Source: Clostridiaceae bacterium
GTDB taxonomy: Bacteria > Bacillota > Clostridia > Lachnospirales > Lachnospiraceae
Direction of reading: 5' to 3'
DNA: 64,000 bases
Assembly (NCBI GenBank): GCA_910575585.1
Contig: CAJTGF010000012.1
Span: forward strand, 1 to 64,000
This document shows positions 1-8,786 of the stretch, in pieces (positions within the stretch are counted from its first letter, which is position 1; every line of letters starts with the position of its first letter). The notes beneath the pieces were generated by a model that had not been told where the DNA came from, did not search any database, and saw only the letters and a list, made by a program, of their open reading frames with translations. A program made the translations under genes and the position numbers.

Positions 1-379
1 CTGGCAAAACCAGAATTCGCTGGCTAAGGTTTGCTCACTTAAGGTGGTTTCGGTAGGGGACGCTGCCTCAGCTTTGCTGCGAAAAAAAAAGCTGTTTTTA
101 TGGCCTCAAGTATATTGTTGAGTAATGGTAAGGTGATGTTGTTGGGAACCTGAAAGGATCTGCCGCCAAAGCAGTTATCTTTTCACTACAGAGTCGAAAC
201 AGCGTCCCCTATCAAAAACACCTTAAGCGAGCAAATCCCGGCCAGCCAATATCTGCTTTTGCCCGGGAGGGAAGGCAGGCTGTGTGCCGTCCCTCCCGGG
301 CTCCGCCACAATCCCCGCCTATTGCTCACTCAACCATACAGCAATATGACGAATTGAAAGTTCCGTTTTATCCAGGTTA
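1..379 (+). repeat. Large palindromic repeat family A, copy 1 (cut by window start)
   Basis: This is the right-hand part of the roughly 0.7 kb element seen complete near 6.1 and 27.3 kb. It starts inside the end of the left hairpin, has the central spacer (about 61-200), the inner arm and a right hairpin. The right hairpin lost its apical part compared with copies 2 and 3 but keeps a perfect 12-base stem (261-272 with 290-301). Its right flank, about 330-379, resembles the left flank of copy 2 in reverse complement. I see no protein gene in it. Confidence 0.85.
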
Positions 380-396
380 AGGTTTTTCCACATTTA

Positions 397-1659
397 TTAC
401 GTAAACGGTATATGACTCCCTGCCGCCCATCCCGTAGACCAGGCGATCTGCAGATTAAATCCCCCCGTGACCCCGTCCAGATCCAGCACCTCCCCCGCGA
501 AATACAGCCCTTCCACCAGCCTGGACTCCATGGTCTTTGGCTTTATCTCCTTCACCGAAACCCCGCCCTGGGTGATAATAGCCTCCTTAAAGTCCCGCAG
601 CCCCGTCAAAGTCCAGGTAAGCCCTTTTGTCACATCCACAAGCCGCTGCCGCTCCGTTTTGGTGATCTCATTGACCTTTTTCTCCGGCGGGATGCCGCTT
701 CGCTCCACCATCACCGGGATCAGCTTTGCCGGATAAAGCCTCCCAAGAACGTTCTTAAACTGTTTGTTGGAAAATCCCTTAAAATCCCGCAGGATCCGGT
801 CATCCAGCTGCTCCTTGTCAAGGGCAGGCTTTAAGTCAATGGACAACGTAAGGGGCCTTTCTTTCAGCGTCCTGGCCACAAAGCTGCTGGCGCTTAAAAT
901 CACCGGCCCGCTGACCCCGAAATGGGTAAACAACAACTCCCCGAACTCCCGGTAAAGCTCCCTGCCATTGTCCCAAATCGCTGCCTCCACGTTTTTCAGA
1001 GACAGTCCCATAAGCTCCTTTACCTGGGAACCCTCAACCTGAAAGGGGACCAGGGCAGGCACAAGGTCCGTAACCTTGTGGCCGCAGGCTCTGGCAAACC
1101 GATAGCCGTCTCCGGTGGAGCCGGTAGCCTCATAAGACATGCCGCCGGTGGCCACGACCACCGCGTCGCCCTGCTCCTCAAACTCCACTGCCTTCGTCTC
1201 CTTCCCCCTTCTTCGTAAAAAGCGGGCCCCCCGGCAGATCCCCTCCCGGATAATCAGCCCCTGGGCCTCGCACAGCAGATGGGTGGTAACCCCCAGATCC
1301 CCCATCCCCTTAGCCAGGGCCGCGATGACATCGTAAGATTTGTCGGAGACCGGAAACACCCGACCGCCCCGCTCCACCTTTAAAGGACACCCGTTTTGCT
1401 CCAAAAGCTCCATCATATCCCGGTTGGTAAATCCGGAAAAACTGCTGTACAAAAAACGGGAGTTGGACACCACATGCCCCATCAGTTCTTCCATATCGCA
1501 GGCATTGGTCACGTTGCACCGACCTTTGCCTGTGATAAACAATTTCTTCCCCAGCTTCTCATTCTTCTCAAACACGTGGACCTCATGCCCACAACCTGCG
1601 GCGGCGATGGCCGCTGCCATAGAGGCCGCGCCACCGCCGATAATCAACACTCTGCTCAT
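397..1659 (-). CDS. HI0933-like NAD(P)/FAD-dependent oxidoreductase (YhiN/BaiN family)
   Basis: This 420-residue flavoprotein belongs to the HI0933/YhiN family, which binds FAD and mostly has no proven substrate; BaiN of bile-acid 7-dehydroxylating clostridia is a relative. The N terminus has the Rossmann dinucleotide-binding glycines (IIGGGAASMAAA, residues 6-17), followed by the family motif GKKLFITGKGRCNVTN near residues 37-52. A second motif, VVVATGGMSYEATGSTGDGY (about 166-185), and the C-terminal GEVLDLDGVTGGFNLQ (about 392-407) close the FAD site. Length is normal for the family. It lies 4 bases after the VOC gene and is probably cotranscribed with it. The substrate cannot be told from sequence. 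Confidence 0.88.
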   Translation of the reverse strand: MSRVLIIGGGAASMAAAIAAAGCGHEVHVFEKNEKLGKKLFITGKGRCNVTNACDMEELMGHVVSNSRFLYSSFSGFTNRDMMELLEQNGCPLKVERGGRVFPVSDKSYDVIAALAKGMGDLGVTTHLLCEAQGLIIREGICRGARFLRRRGKETKAVEFEEQGDAVVVATGGMSYEATGSTGDGYRFARACGHKVTDLVPALVPFQVEGSQVKELMGLSLKNVEAAIWDNGRELYREFGELLFTHFGVSGPVILSASSFVARTLKERPLTLSIDLKPALDKEQLDDRILRDFKGFSNKQFKNVLGRLYPAKLIPVMVERSGIPPEKKVNEITKTERQRLVDVTKGLTWTLTGLRDFKEAIITQGGVSVKEIKPKTMESRLVEGLYFAGEVLDLDGVTGGFNLQIAWSTGWAAGSHIPFT

Positions 1660-1663
1660 ACTG

Positions 1664-2029
1664 CTATGCCTGATTCAGATGGATCGCGAATCCCGCAATC
1701 TCCTCTTCAAAATAGATAAATACGGTCCTGCCGTTTTCCACTTTCCTTGTCTCTTCCACCGGCGTCATGCCCCGATCCTTAAAATACGCGATCGCCTTGT
1801 CGCAGTCATTGACCTTGATGGCGATATGGCCCACGGTCCCTCTGCCGTCGCCCTTCATGATCTCCACCAACTGGCCTGCCCACACGGATTTCTCGCCTGC
1901 CTTTGTGGGAAGTCCCAAAAGCCTGAAAAAGTCCTCCGCCCAGGCAGCCGCCTGCCGGGGACTGTCCCCGTTGATGCCGATATGGCCGATCTTCATGTCA
2001 AATGTAGCTGCCGCGTCCTGTATGCTCAT
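1664..2029 (-). CDS. VOC (glyoxalase-like) family protein
   Basis: A 121-residue single vicinal-oxygen-chelate domain protein. It shows the beta-alpha-beta-beta-beta pattern of the fold: KIGHIGING at the start, GHIAIKVNDCDKAIAYFKDRG in the second module (histidine near 86), and a terminal strand ending in GFAIHLNQ. VOC proteins are metal-dependent lyases, isomerases or dioxygenases, or metal-free binding proteins; the reaction is not evident here. Similar domains occur beside sugar-acid aldolases in Firmicutes, but no such partner is present. It lies 15 bases downstream of the polyphosphate kinase-like gene and 4 bases before the flavoprotein, so a three-gene transcript is likely. Confidence 0.75.
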   Translation of the reverse strand: MSIQDAAATFDMKIGHIGINGDSPRQAAAWAEDFFRLLGLPTKAGEKSVWAGQLVEIMKGDGRGTVGHIAIKVNDCDKAIAYFKDRGMTPVEETRKVENGRTVFIYFEEEIAGFAIHLNQA

Positions 2030-2044
2030 CTCTGCCGATCCTCC

Positions 2045-3547
2045 TTATCTCTTCTTCTTTACTTCCTTGATCTTCTTCTCCAACGCCTCAACCACGGTCC
2101 TTAACACCTTCACCCTGGCATAATACTTGGAATTGCCTTCCACCACGATCCACGGCGCGTAGGTGGTGGAGGTCCTTACCAGCATCTCGTCCACGGCCTG
2201 CTCGTACTGATCCCACTTTTCCCGGTTGCGCCAGTCCTCATCGGTGATCTTCCACTGCTTGGCCGGGTTCTCCATCCGCTCCTTAAACCGCCGCTCCTGC
2301 TCGTCCTTGTCAATGTGGAGCCAGAACTTTAAGACCACGGCTCCGAAATTGGCCATGTGGGATTCCATCTCATTGATCTCCTGGTAGGCCCTTTTCCACT
2401 CCGCCTCCGTGCAGAATCCCTCGATCCGCTCCACCATGACGCGGCCGTACCAGGTCCTGTCAAAGATGGCGATATGGCCTGCCTTGGGCATGTTGTTCCA
2501 GAACCGCCACAGATAATGGTGTACTTTCTCGATATCGTTGGGGGAGGCTGTGGGATTTACCTGATACCCTCTGGGGTCCAGATGGCTGGTAAGGCGCTTA
2601 ATGGCTCCGCCCTTTCCTCCCGCGTCCCAGCCCTCAAAGCCCAAGACCACAGGGATCCGCAGCCGGTACAACTCATTGTGCAGGGCCTCCAGCCGTTTCT
2701 GCAAAGAGGCCAGCTCCTTTTTGTACTCCTCCTTGGTAAGGCTCCTGGACAGATCAATGCCTGAAAGGACTCCGTTGTGGAACCGCTCATCCTTCCGCTT
2801 GCCCTTGCTCTTTTGGGACGCCTTCCCTCCGTCCTGCCTCTCCTCCAGGGCAAGGGCCAGACAGTCGGCCACCGTGGTCAGGATCTTCATGGCCGCGTAA
2901 TCCTTGTCCGTGGACTCGATAATGGTCCAGGGCGCGTACTCGGTGTCGGTGCGCTCCAGCATTTCCTCATTGATCTTCAAATACGCGTCGTACTCTTTAT
3001 TTCTCTTCCAGTCCTGCTTGTTCACCCGCCAGGAAGTCCCTTTGGATCCGTCCAGTTTCTTGAACCGCTTTTTCTGCTCCTCTTTGGAAATGTGCAGAAA
3101 CAGCTTGATGATCACCGTCCCGTCATCCGTCAGCTGTTTCTCAAAAGAAAGGATATCCTGAAACGCCCCCTCCAGATCCAGTTCCTTGTCTGGATAATCA
3201 AATCGGTCCCTCTGCACAATGCTGTACCAGCTTCTGTCATAAACGGCTATGCGGCCCTTGGCCGGGGTCTTGGTCCAGTATCTCCACAGAAACGGCCTCA
3301 TCTGTTCCTCTTCATTGGAAGAGTTGGTGGCATACACCGCAAACCCTCTGGGATCCAGCGCCTGGATCAGACGGTTGATCTGCACGCCTTTTCCCGCGGC
3401 CCCCATGCCCTCAAAGACGATCATCACCGGGATCCCTGCCGCCTTGCATTCCCTCTGAAGTTCCGCCAGCCGGGCGCCTTCCGTCTCCACCACCTGCTTA
3501 AACGTGCTTTTGTCCACCTTTTTCGATAGATCGATTTTCTCCAGCAT
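2045..3547 (-). CDS. pap: Polyphosphate:AMP phosphotransferase, two-domain PPK2
   Basis: This 500-residue protein contains two tandem PPK2 domains. Each has a Walker A loop (GMGAAGKG near residue 47 and GWDAGGKG near 306) and a lid/Walker B segment (DRSWYS near 103 and DRTWYG near 364). Two-domain PPK2 enzymes of class II (PAP) transfer phosphate from polyphosphate to AMP, giving ADP; this is family knowledge. The start has a good ribosome-binding site (AAGGAGGG). A long palindromic repeat (family B) begins 23 bases upstream of the start codon, so the mRNA leader probably carries a stable hairpin. The upstream neighbour on the same strand is a phosphoesterase. Confidence 0.9.
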   Translation of the reverse strand: MLEKIDLSKKVDKSTFKQVVETEGARLAELQRECKAAGIPVMIVFEGMGAAGKGVQINRLIQALDPRGFAVYATNSSNEEEQMRPFLWRYWTKTPAKGRIAVYDRSWYSIVQRDRFDYPDKELDLEGAFQDILSFEKQLTDDGTVIIKLFLHISKEEQKKRFKKLDGSKGTSWRVNKQDWKRNKEYDAYLKINEEMLERTDTEYAPWTIIESTDKDYAAMKILTTVADCLALALEERQDGGKASQKSKGKRKDERFHNGVLSGIDLSRSLTKEEYKKELASLQKRLEALHNELYRLRIPVVLGFEGWDAGGKGGAIKRLTSHLDPRGYQVNPTASPNDIEKVHHYLWRFWNNMPKAGHIAIFDRTWYGRVMVERIEGFCTEAEWKRAYQEINEMESHMANFGAVVLKFWLHIDKDEQERRFKERMENPAKQWKITDEDWRNREKWDQYEQAVDEMLVRTSTTYAPWIVVEGNSKYYARVKVLRTVVEALEKKIKEVKKKR

Positions 3548-3570
3548 AAAAATACCCTCCTTATAATATT

Positions 3571-3804
3571 GATGTACTCTCGGAATCTCTCTTGCCCCTG
3601 CCTTTGTGGAAGATTGGTTGATTTTCCGTCATATGCACATAAATTTAACCAGCGTACGTTCCACGTACGCCTCATAAATTTATACCTTGTGGTACAAAGT
3701 GCCGCCGCTCCGTAGGAGCATGTGTTACGATATGCCCTTGGGTATGCGCATCTGACAAAAAATCATCTCACAAAATCAGGCAGAAAGAGACTCCAAGAGT
3801 ACAT
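3571..3804 (-). repeat. Palindromic repeat family B, copy 1, in the pap leader
   Basis: The ends are inverted repeats (GTACTCTCGGAATCTCTCTT on the left; AAAGAGACTCCAAGAGTAC on the right) and most of the interior also pairs, for example ATAAATTTA around the inner GTACGT / ACGTAC core near 3655-3668. It matches 23347-23509 over almost its whole length, except for an insertion of about 65 bases (roughly 3684-3747) that contains its own small inverted repeats. It ends 23 bases before the pap start codon, just upstream of the ribosome-binding site. No ORF of note. It could be a MITE-like element or a structured leader. Confidence 0.8.
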
Positions 3805-3932
3805 ATTGCCGAACTCGTCTGTATCTGTTAGTATATCACATTTTTTACGAAAATAAAACGGCCAAAGGATAAGTTTTCTTACATTTTCACAGGCCTCTGG
3901 GGATGTAACTTCATATGCCCAGAGAAACAAAT

Positions 3933-5600
3933 TTACGGCCGCCCCGGTACATGGATGGCGTTGTAATCCCTGGAGCAGTCCCCGATCATGGCCCGCAGCT
4001 CCTGGGCCTGTTTACTCTGAGGCCAGCAGTCCTCCCACTGCCTGTACTCCCGCGACCGCATCCGCTCCCGCTCATCGATCTCCACTCCGGCGCAGTAATC
4101 GGCGTACACGTCCGCATAGATCTCTGCCATCTCCCCTGCGGTCTTCTCCCGAACCTGCTTTGCCTCCCCTTTGATCTGGTCCTCCACGATCTTCCTGATA
4201 TACTCCTGCCCGTAGGAAACAAAGCGCAGCAGATTCTCGTCCTCCTCCCCCCGGCCAGCGGCCCAAGCCTCAACATCCGTTCTGCGGGTGCAATAATTCA
4301 TATCCTTATTGTCCTGCCAGGTCAGGATCCCGTACTGACACGGCGGAATACTGACCGCGTCGCTGACGATCTCATAGATCCCATACCCTGTATCCCCAGG
4401 TCCCTTTTTGTGCTGGTTGGTCCGCTGGAGATGCAGGTGGCCGCTGATATACAAAGGTACCTGATAGTGTTCCAAAAGCCCTGTAACCGCCTCCCCGTTT
4501 TCCAAGGTACACATGGTCGTGAACATGCGGCTTTCCGACAAAAGATTGTGATGGCCCAATACCACCACCTGAATATCCCCGGCTTTTGCCGCCTTTAAAT
4601 TCTCCTCCATCCACAAAAGGGTCCCGGGCCTTACCGCGCCCTCCACCAGATTTCTCGGCTCATACTGGGCGGTATCCAGAAGCATCAGCCATACATCGTC
4701 CCGCAGGGCATAGACATAGCTGAAAGAACCCTCATCCCGGCTAATGGCCTGATCCGGGCCAAAGCACCGGTAAATATCCTCAAATTCCCGGGGATCCACT
4801 GCATCCGCCTTCTGGGCCTTCTCCCCAAAATAGACCGCCGCGTCCGGGTTATTGATATCATGGTTCCCCGGGATCACCAGCACCTGGATACCGGCCTCCT
4901 GGACCCGGGCTAGTATTTGAGCCAGTTCCTGGTGGTTGATTCTTTCCCCGTTCATGGTGATATCTCCGGTCAGCACAAGGGCGTCCGGCCTGTCCCTAAT
5001 CGCCTCCTCCAAAAGAGCGTCCAGGACCTGGGGAAGATACCGTATAACTTTCCCGTCACTTTTGGCCTCAAATGTCTCGAAAGCCTTCTGGTAATCTGTA
5101 GAAGCAGCAGACATGTAGTGCAGATCCGACACCAGGTAAATCACCGGAGGTCCCGGCTCCTGGTCCTTTGTCTGCTCCGGCGGCGGCAATGTTTCTGGCA
5201 GCTTAGGATATGTTGCTGCCTCTTTATCCTCCGCCAGCGCCACCGCAATCCCCCGCCGGGCCATGGCCACGCTCCCCTTTACGATCCCCTGGACCCCAAG
5301 GAAGAATTTTCCCTTATTTTGACTGTCCTCCTGCTGTTTTTCTCCTCCGTCCTCTTCTTGGGACGAAGAGATCCCATCCTTCTCCTGGACAGATTCCCCA
5401 ACGGAAATGGTAATATCCCCATCCGACGGCGTCTCAATAAATCCCTTTGCCCTTCTTCCAAAGCCTGCCATAAGGCTTAGGAGGCAGAAACCGACAGCAA
5501 TACCTGCCGCGATCCATAGCCGTTTTTTTCCATCTTTTTGATTATTTTTACTCTCCACTTTTTGTCTCTTTTCTCTACTTAGATTACGGTACCTCAACAA
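3933..5600 (-). CDS. Membrane-anchored calcineurin-like metallophosphoesterase
   Basis: A protein of up to 555 residues with a short basic cytoplasmic N terminus, one transmembrane helix (about residues 27-46) and a low-complexity linker, then a metallophosphoesterase domain outside the membrane. The metal-binding motifs are in order: DLHYMS (about 161), GDITMNGE (about 212), GNHDINN (about 247), GHHN (about 350) and GHLHLQ (about 389). The C-terminal 130 residues are helical. The substrate is unknown; relatives cleave phosphodiesters or pyrophosphates. The start is uncertain: the long frame opens with TTG codons at 5600 and 5597, while a GTG about 13 codons in is an alternative. It precedes the family B repeat and pap. 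Confidence 0.82.
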   Translation of the reverse strand: MLRYRNLSREKRQKVESKNNQKDGKKRLWIAAGIAVGFCLLSLMAGFGRRAKGFIETPSDGDITISVGESVQEKDGISSSQEEDGGEKQQEDSQNKGKFFLGVQGIVKGSVAMARRGIAVALAEDKEAATYPKLPETLPPPEQTKDQEPGPPVIYLVSDLHYMSAASTDYQKAFETFEAKSDGKVIRYLPQVLDALLEEAIRDRPDALVLTGDITMNGERINHQELAQILARVQEAGIQVLVIPGNHDINNPDAAVYFGEKAQKADAVDPREFEDIYRCFGPDQAISRDEGSFSYVYALRDDVWLMLLDTAQYEPRNLVEGAVRPGTLLWMEENLKAAKAGDIQVVVLGHHNLLSESRMFTTMCTLENGEAVTGLLEHYQVPLYISGHLHLQRTNQHKKGPGDTGYGIYEIVSDAVSIPPCQYGILTWQDNKDMNYCTRRTDVEAWAAGRGEEDENLLRFVSYGQEYIRKIVEDQIKGEAKQVREKTAGEMAEIYADVYADYCAGVEIDERERMRSREYRQWEDCWPQSKQAQELRAMIGDCSRDYNAIHVPGRP

Positions 5601-6072
5601 ACTATATTCGTCTGCACTGCAGATAGATCCCTAAAAATTAAAATCCAAACCGCATATATCGACAATTATACGTGGAAATATCCGGATGGTCAAATTAAAA
5701 AAATTTTAAGACCGGCAGGCAGGAATCAGAACAGAGCAAACCCATAAAAGCAACCGGAAGGAGCCATGGGAGAGCAGTGGAAATGGGATTGAAACCTGGA
5801 AATAACCTGTTTATATTTGCTTGTTTCTTGTTTAACCTTGTCTGATAATTTTAGGTTACATTGTAACCTATCTTTTTATTCGAATTAACCTTTAATATTT
5901 TCTGATAATTTAACAATTATATGTTTATTTTACAGTTTTATTTTCTTTATAGGTTACATCTGTTTTGTACCCTATTTTTCTATAATCAATAGGATACCAA
6001 TCCCCTCTCCCACTCCCATAAAGGGGATGCAAAAATATAGGATCCATGCAAAACGAGTTAATAACTACCTAA
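5601..6072. other. AT-rich intergenic region with TAGGTTACA palindromes
   Basis: No gene is visible. The striking feature is a perfect palindrome at 5852-5870, arms TAGGTTACA and TGTAACCTA around one base. A related, imperfect repeat lies about 100 bases on (5950-5975: TAGGTTACA, 8-base gap, GTACCCTA). Such paired palindromes resemble operators for a dimeric repressor, but no adjacent promoter can be assigned with confidence. The region lies between the phosphoesterase start and the palindromic repeat. Confidence 0.45.
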
Positions 6073-6786
6073 CCCGGATAAACCGGAACTTTAAATTCGT
6101 TATGTTGCTGTATTGTTGAGTGAGCAAAGGCGGGGATTGTCGTGAGGCCAGTCAGAGGAGAGCTGTCCCGTCCGGGTTCAGATATGCCGAACATTCCGAT
6201 GAGCCCAAAGCGGAAAACACTCGGGGTGAGGCCCTCCTGTTTTCCTGGTCTCATCTCCATGGCATAGATTCACCCTGCCGGGACAGCTCTCCTCTGCCTG
6301 GCAAAACCAGAATTCGCTGGCTAAGGTTTGCTCACTTAAGGTGGTTTCGGTAGGGACGCTGCCTCAACTTTGCAGCGAAAAAACAGCTGTTTTTTATGGC
6401 GTCAGGTATATTGTTGAGTAAGGTTAAGGCGATGTTGTTGGGAACCTGAAAGGATCTGCCACCAAAGCAGTTATCTTTTCACTATAGAGTCGAAACAGCG
6501 TTCCCTATCGAAACCACCTTAAGTGAGCAAATCCCGGCCAGCGAATTCTGCTTTTGCCCGGGAGGGAAGGCAGGCTGTGTGCCGGCAGGGTGAATCTATG
6601 CCATGGAGATGAGACCAGGAAAGCAGGAGGGATGATACCCGACTGATTTCCGCTTTGGGCTCATCGGAATGTCTGGCATATCTGAACCCGGACGGCACAC
6701 AGCCTGCCTTCACTCCCTGGCTCCGCGACTATCCCCGCCTTTGCTCGCTCAACAATACAGCAATTCCATTATTTTGCCATTTCGCC
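6073..6786 (+). repeat. Large palindromic repeat family A, copy 2 (complete)
   Basis: A complete element of about 0.71 kb. The ends carry TTGAGTGAGCAAA (near 6116) and TTTGCTCGCTCAA (near 6740). It consists of a left hairpin (stem 6150-6171 pairing with 6278-6299), an inner inverted repeat (6327-6358 with 6490-6521), a central spacer of about 130 bases, and a right hairpin (stem 6559-6585 with 6691-6717). Apical parts of both hairpins share TATGCC/GGCATA and GATGAG/CTCATC pairs. Short ORFs crossing it on both strands are by-products of the symmetry. Same orientation as copy 1 in its central spacer, opposite to copy 3. Confidence 0.88.
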
Positions 6787-6924
6787 CAAGAAATCAATCT
6801 TAAGGATCTAATTGATACTGAATGATCCTATTAATCTAACGCCTTGTGAAGTTATGAGGCGGAATATCTGCCGGAATAGGCTTTAGCAGAAGAACCGAGG
6901 ATATCCTTCCAAAACACGCTCTAG

Positions 6925-7389
6925 AAAGGAATACAGAAAAGTGGATTTAAAAATCAGAAAAATTTGTGGCTAACGCAGACAAAGATGGCAGAATTAACCG
7001 AAGCGCAAAAGGCAGCTGTTTCAAAACATTTGAAAAACATCTTTCAATCCAACGAATTGCCGTCTGATACCGTGTTAGTTTTAAAAAAGGCTACGATGTT
7101 CTGCATTTGGGCAAGTCTGGTATTAAAAGAGTTCATCATTAAAGCTTACGTCATGGATGATGAACGGCTGCGGGAGCCGGAAAACTTCTTTGGCAAAGAC
7201 TTTTTTGAGGAGCAATTGGAGCGTATTTGTGACATTCGCTCCAGTGGTGAACACCGTTTTTATCAAAAAATCGCGGACATTTACTCCCAGTGCAACGCTG
7301 ACTATAAGGTAAACAGTCCTGTTACAAAAGATTTTTTGAGTGATTTTGACCGGCTTATGATAAATGTTCAAAAAACGATAACTCTTCAA
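6925..7389 (+). pseudogene. RhuM-family protein remnant
   Basis: The frame reads NLWLTQTKMAEL, then SKHLKNIFQSNELP, FCIWASLVLKEFIIKAYVMDDERL, and ERICDIRSSGEHRFYQKIADIY, all typical of the N-terminal and middle parts of RhuM (virulence/Fic-associated) proteins. Three defects point to a relic: no ATG start precedes the WLTQ motif back to the stop at 6922; the roughly 40-residue segment that normally lies between NELP and the IWA motif is missing; and similarity ends near 7385, where the frame runs into the rpoD terminator. It sits between a family A repeat and rpoD, suggesting a former mobile or plasmid-derived insertion here. Confidence 0.7.
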
Positions 7390-7400
7390 AATAATCAGAA

Positions 7401-7440
7401 AACCCCACACTTCCGATTTTGTTGTCAGAAGTGTGGGGTT
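7401..7440 (-). terminator. Rho-independent terminator of rpoD
   Basis: Perfect 13-base inverted repeat (AACCCCACACTTC at 7401-7413 and its complement at 7428-7440) with a 14-base loop, followed on the minus strand by a T-rich run. It lies 30 bases after the rpoD stop codon. Confidence 0.85.
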
Positions 7441-7470
7441 GTTTCTATTCTCTTGCCACATCTATGTCTG

Positions 7471-8601
7471 TCACAGAAAATCCCGTATCCGCTTGCTCCT
7501 CACCGGATTACGCAGCTTGCGAAGAGCCTTTGCCTCGATCTGCCGGATCCTCTCTCTGGTGACGTTAAACGCTTTGCCAACCTCCTCCAGGGTCCTTGGA
7601 TGGCCGTCCTCCAAGCCAAAGCGCAGGACAATAACCTGCCGCTCCCGCTCCTTAAGATCGCCCAAAAGCGCGTCAATATGCTCTTTCAGCATAACAGACT
7701 CCACATTGCCCTCAGGAGTCAGCACGTTGCTGTCCGCCACAAAATCGCCCAGATTGGAGTCGTCCTCCTCGCCGATGGGCGTCTCTAAAGAAGCCGGTTC
7801 CCTGGCGATCTGCATGATCTCCATCACCTTCTCCTCGGACATATCAAGAGCGTCCGCCAGCTCCGCCACAGACGGCTCATATCCAAGCTCCAGAGTCAGC
7901 TTCCTCTGCATCTTGGACATCTTATTGATCGTCTCCACCATATGCACCGGCACCCGGATGGTCCTGGCCTGGTCTGCCAGGGCTCTGGTCACGGACTGAC
8001 GAATCCACCAGGTCGCATATGTACTTAGCTTATAACCTTTTGTATAGTCAAACTTCTCCACGCCCTTAATAAGGCCCAGGTTCCCCTCCTGAACCAGATC
8101 CAGAAAGCTCATGCCTCTTCCCGTGTACCGCTTGGCAATGCTGACCACCAGACGCAGGTTGGCCTCAATAAGCCTGTCCTTAGCCCTCTCGTCGCCGTCC
8201 GCCTTCCGCTTAGCCAGCTCCAGCTCCTCGTCCGCATTGAGAAGAGGAACGGTGCCGATCTCCTTCAGATACATGCGGACCGGGTCCTCGGTACCGATCC
8301 CCTCCAGAAGGTCGATGGCATCCAAATCGATGTCCTCCTCCTCCGGATCCTTCATAAAGCTGTCGTCAAGATCGTCGTCCAGGAGTATCGGCTCCTCCGA
8401 CAGGATGCTTTCGTCAATGACAGGGATGACGTCGATCCCCCTCTTCTCCAGATACGAGTAGATCTGCTCCATCTGCTCCGTGGAAAGCTCATCCCCGGTA
8501 AAGAAGTTGTTAATCTCTGTTACGTCCAGCGCATTGTGTTTTCCCTTTGCAACCTCTACAAGTTTGCCCAGTTTTTCCAAAAAAATATTTTTTTCCACCA
8601 A
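7471..8601 (-). CDS. rpoD: Primary RNA polymerase sigma factor RpoD (SigA)
   Basis: A 376-residue group 1 sigma factor. Region 1.1 is at the N terminus ([17 protein letters not shown]), region 1.2 has [11 protein letters not shown], region 2 has the [12 protein letters not shown] and TYATWWIRQ motifs used for core binding and -10 recognition, and region 4.2 ends in a helix-turn-helix ([17 protein letters not shown]) for the -35 element. As in other Firmicutes the long region between 1.2 and 2 found in proteobacteria is absent. The N-terminal linker is very acidic (residues 65-90). The frame opens with TTG then GTG after AAAGGGCG; either could be the start. dnaG, the usual upstream partner, is not next to it. 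Confidence 0.97.
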   Translation of the reverse strand: MVEKNIFLEKLGKLVEVAKGKHNALDVTEINNFFTGDELSTEQMEQIYSYLEKRGIDVIPVIDESILSEEPILLDDDLDDSFMKDPEEEDIDLDAIDLLEGIGTEDPVRMYLKEIGTVPLLNADEELELAKRKADGDERAKDRLIEANLRLVVSIAKRYTGRGMSFLDLVQEGNLGLIKGVEKFDYTKGYKLSTYATWWIRQSVTRALADQARTIRVPVHMVETINKMSKMQRKLTLELGYEPSVAELADALDMSEEKVMEIMQIAREPASLETPIGEEDDSNLGDFVADSNVLTPEGNVESVMLKEHIDALLGDLKERERQVIVLRFGLEDGHPRTLEEVGKAFNVTRERIRQIEAKALRKLRNPVRSKRIRDFL

Positions 8602-8786
8602 ACAACGCCCTTTCGCTTATGGTTTCTTTCTCATGACAATATATAACTAACTTATTATATACTACAACTCTTGATATTTCAACCATTTCTTTCATTTCAT
8701 GACAAAAAATTTTTCCATTCGTCAGAAATCGTTATTGTTCTTGACCTGTGAACGTAACCATAAATCAGCAGGTTCGGCCCAAAAGG

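Noticed and set aside
6069-6713. Short reading frames crossing the family A repeats on both strands (63-80 residues)
   Set aside because: They recur only because the repeat is symmetrical, have no ribosome-binding sites, and their frames are not kept between copies.
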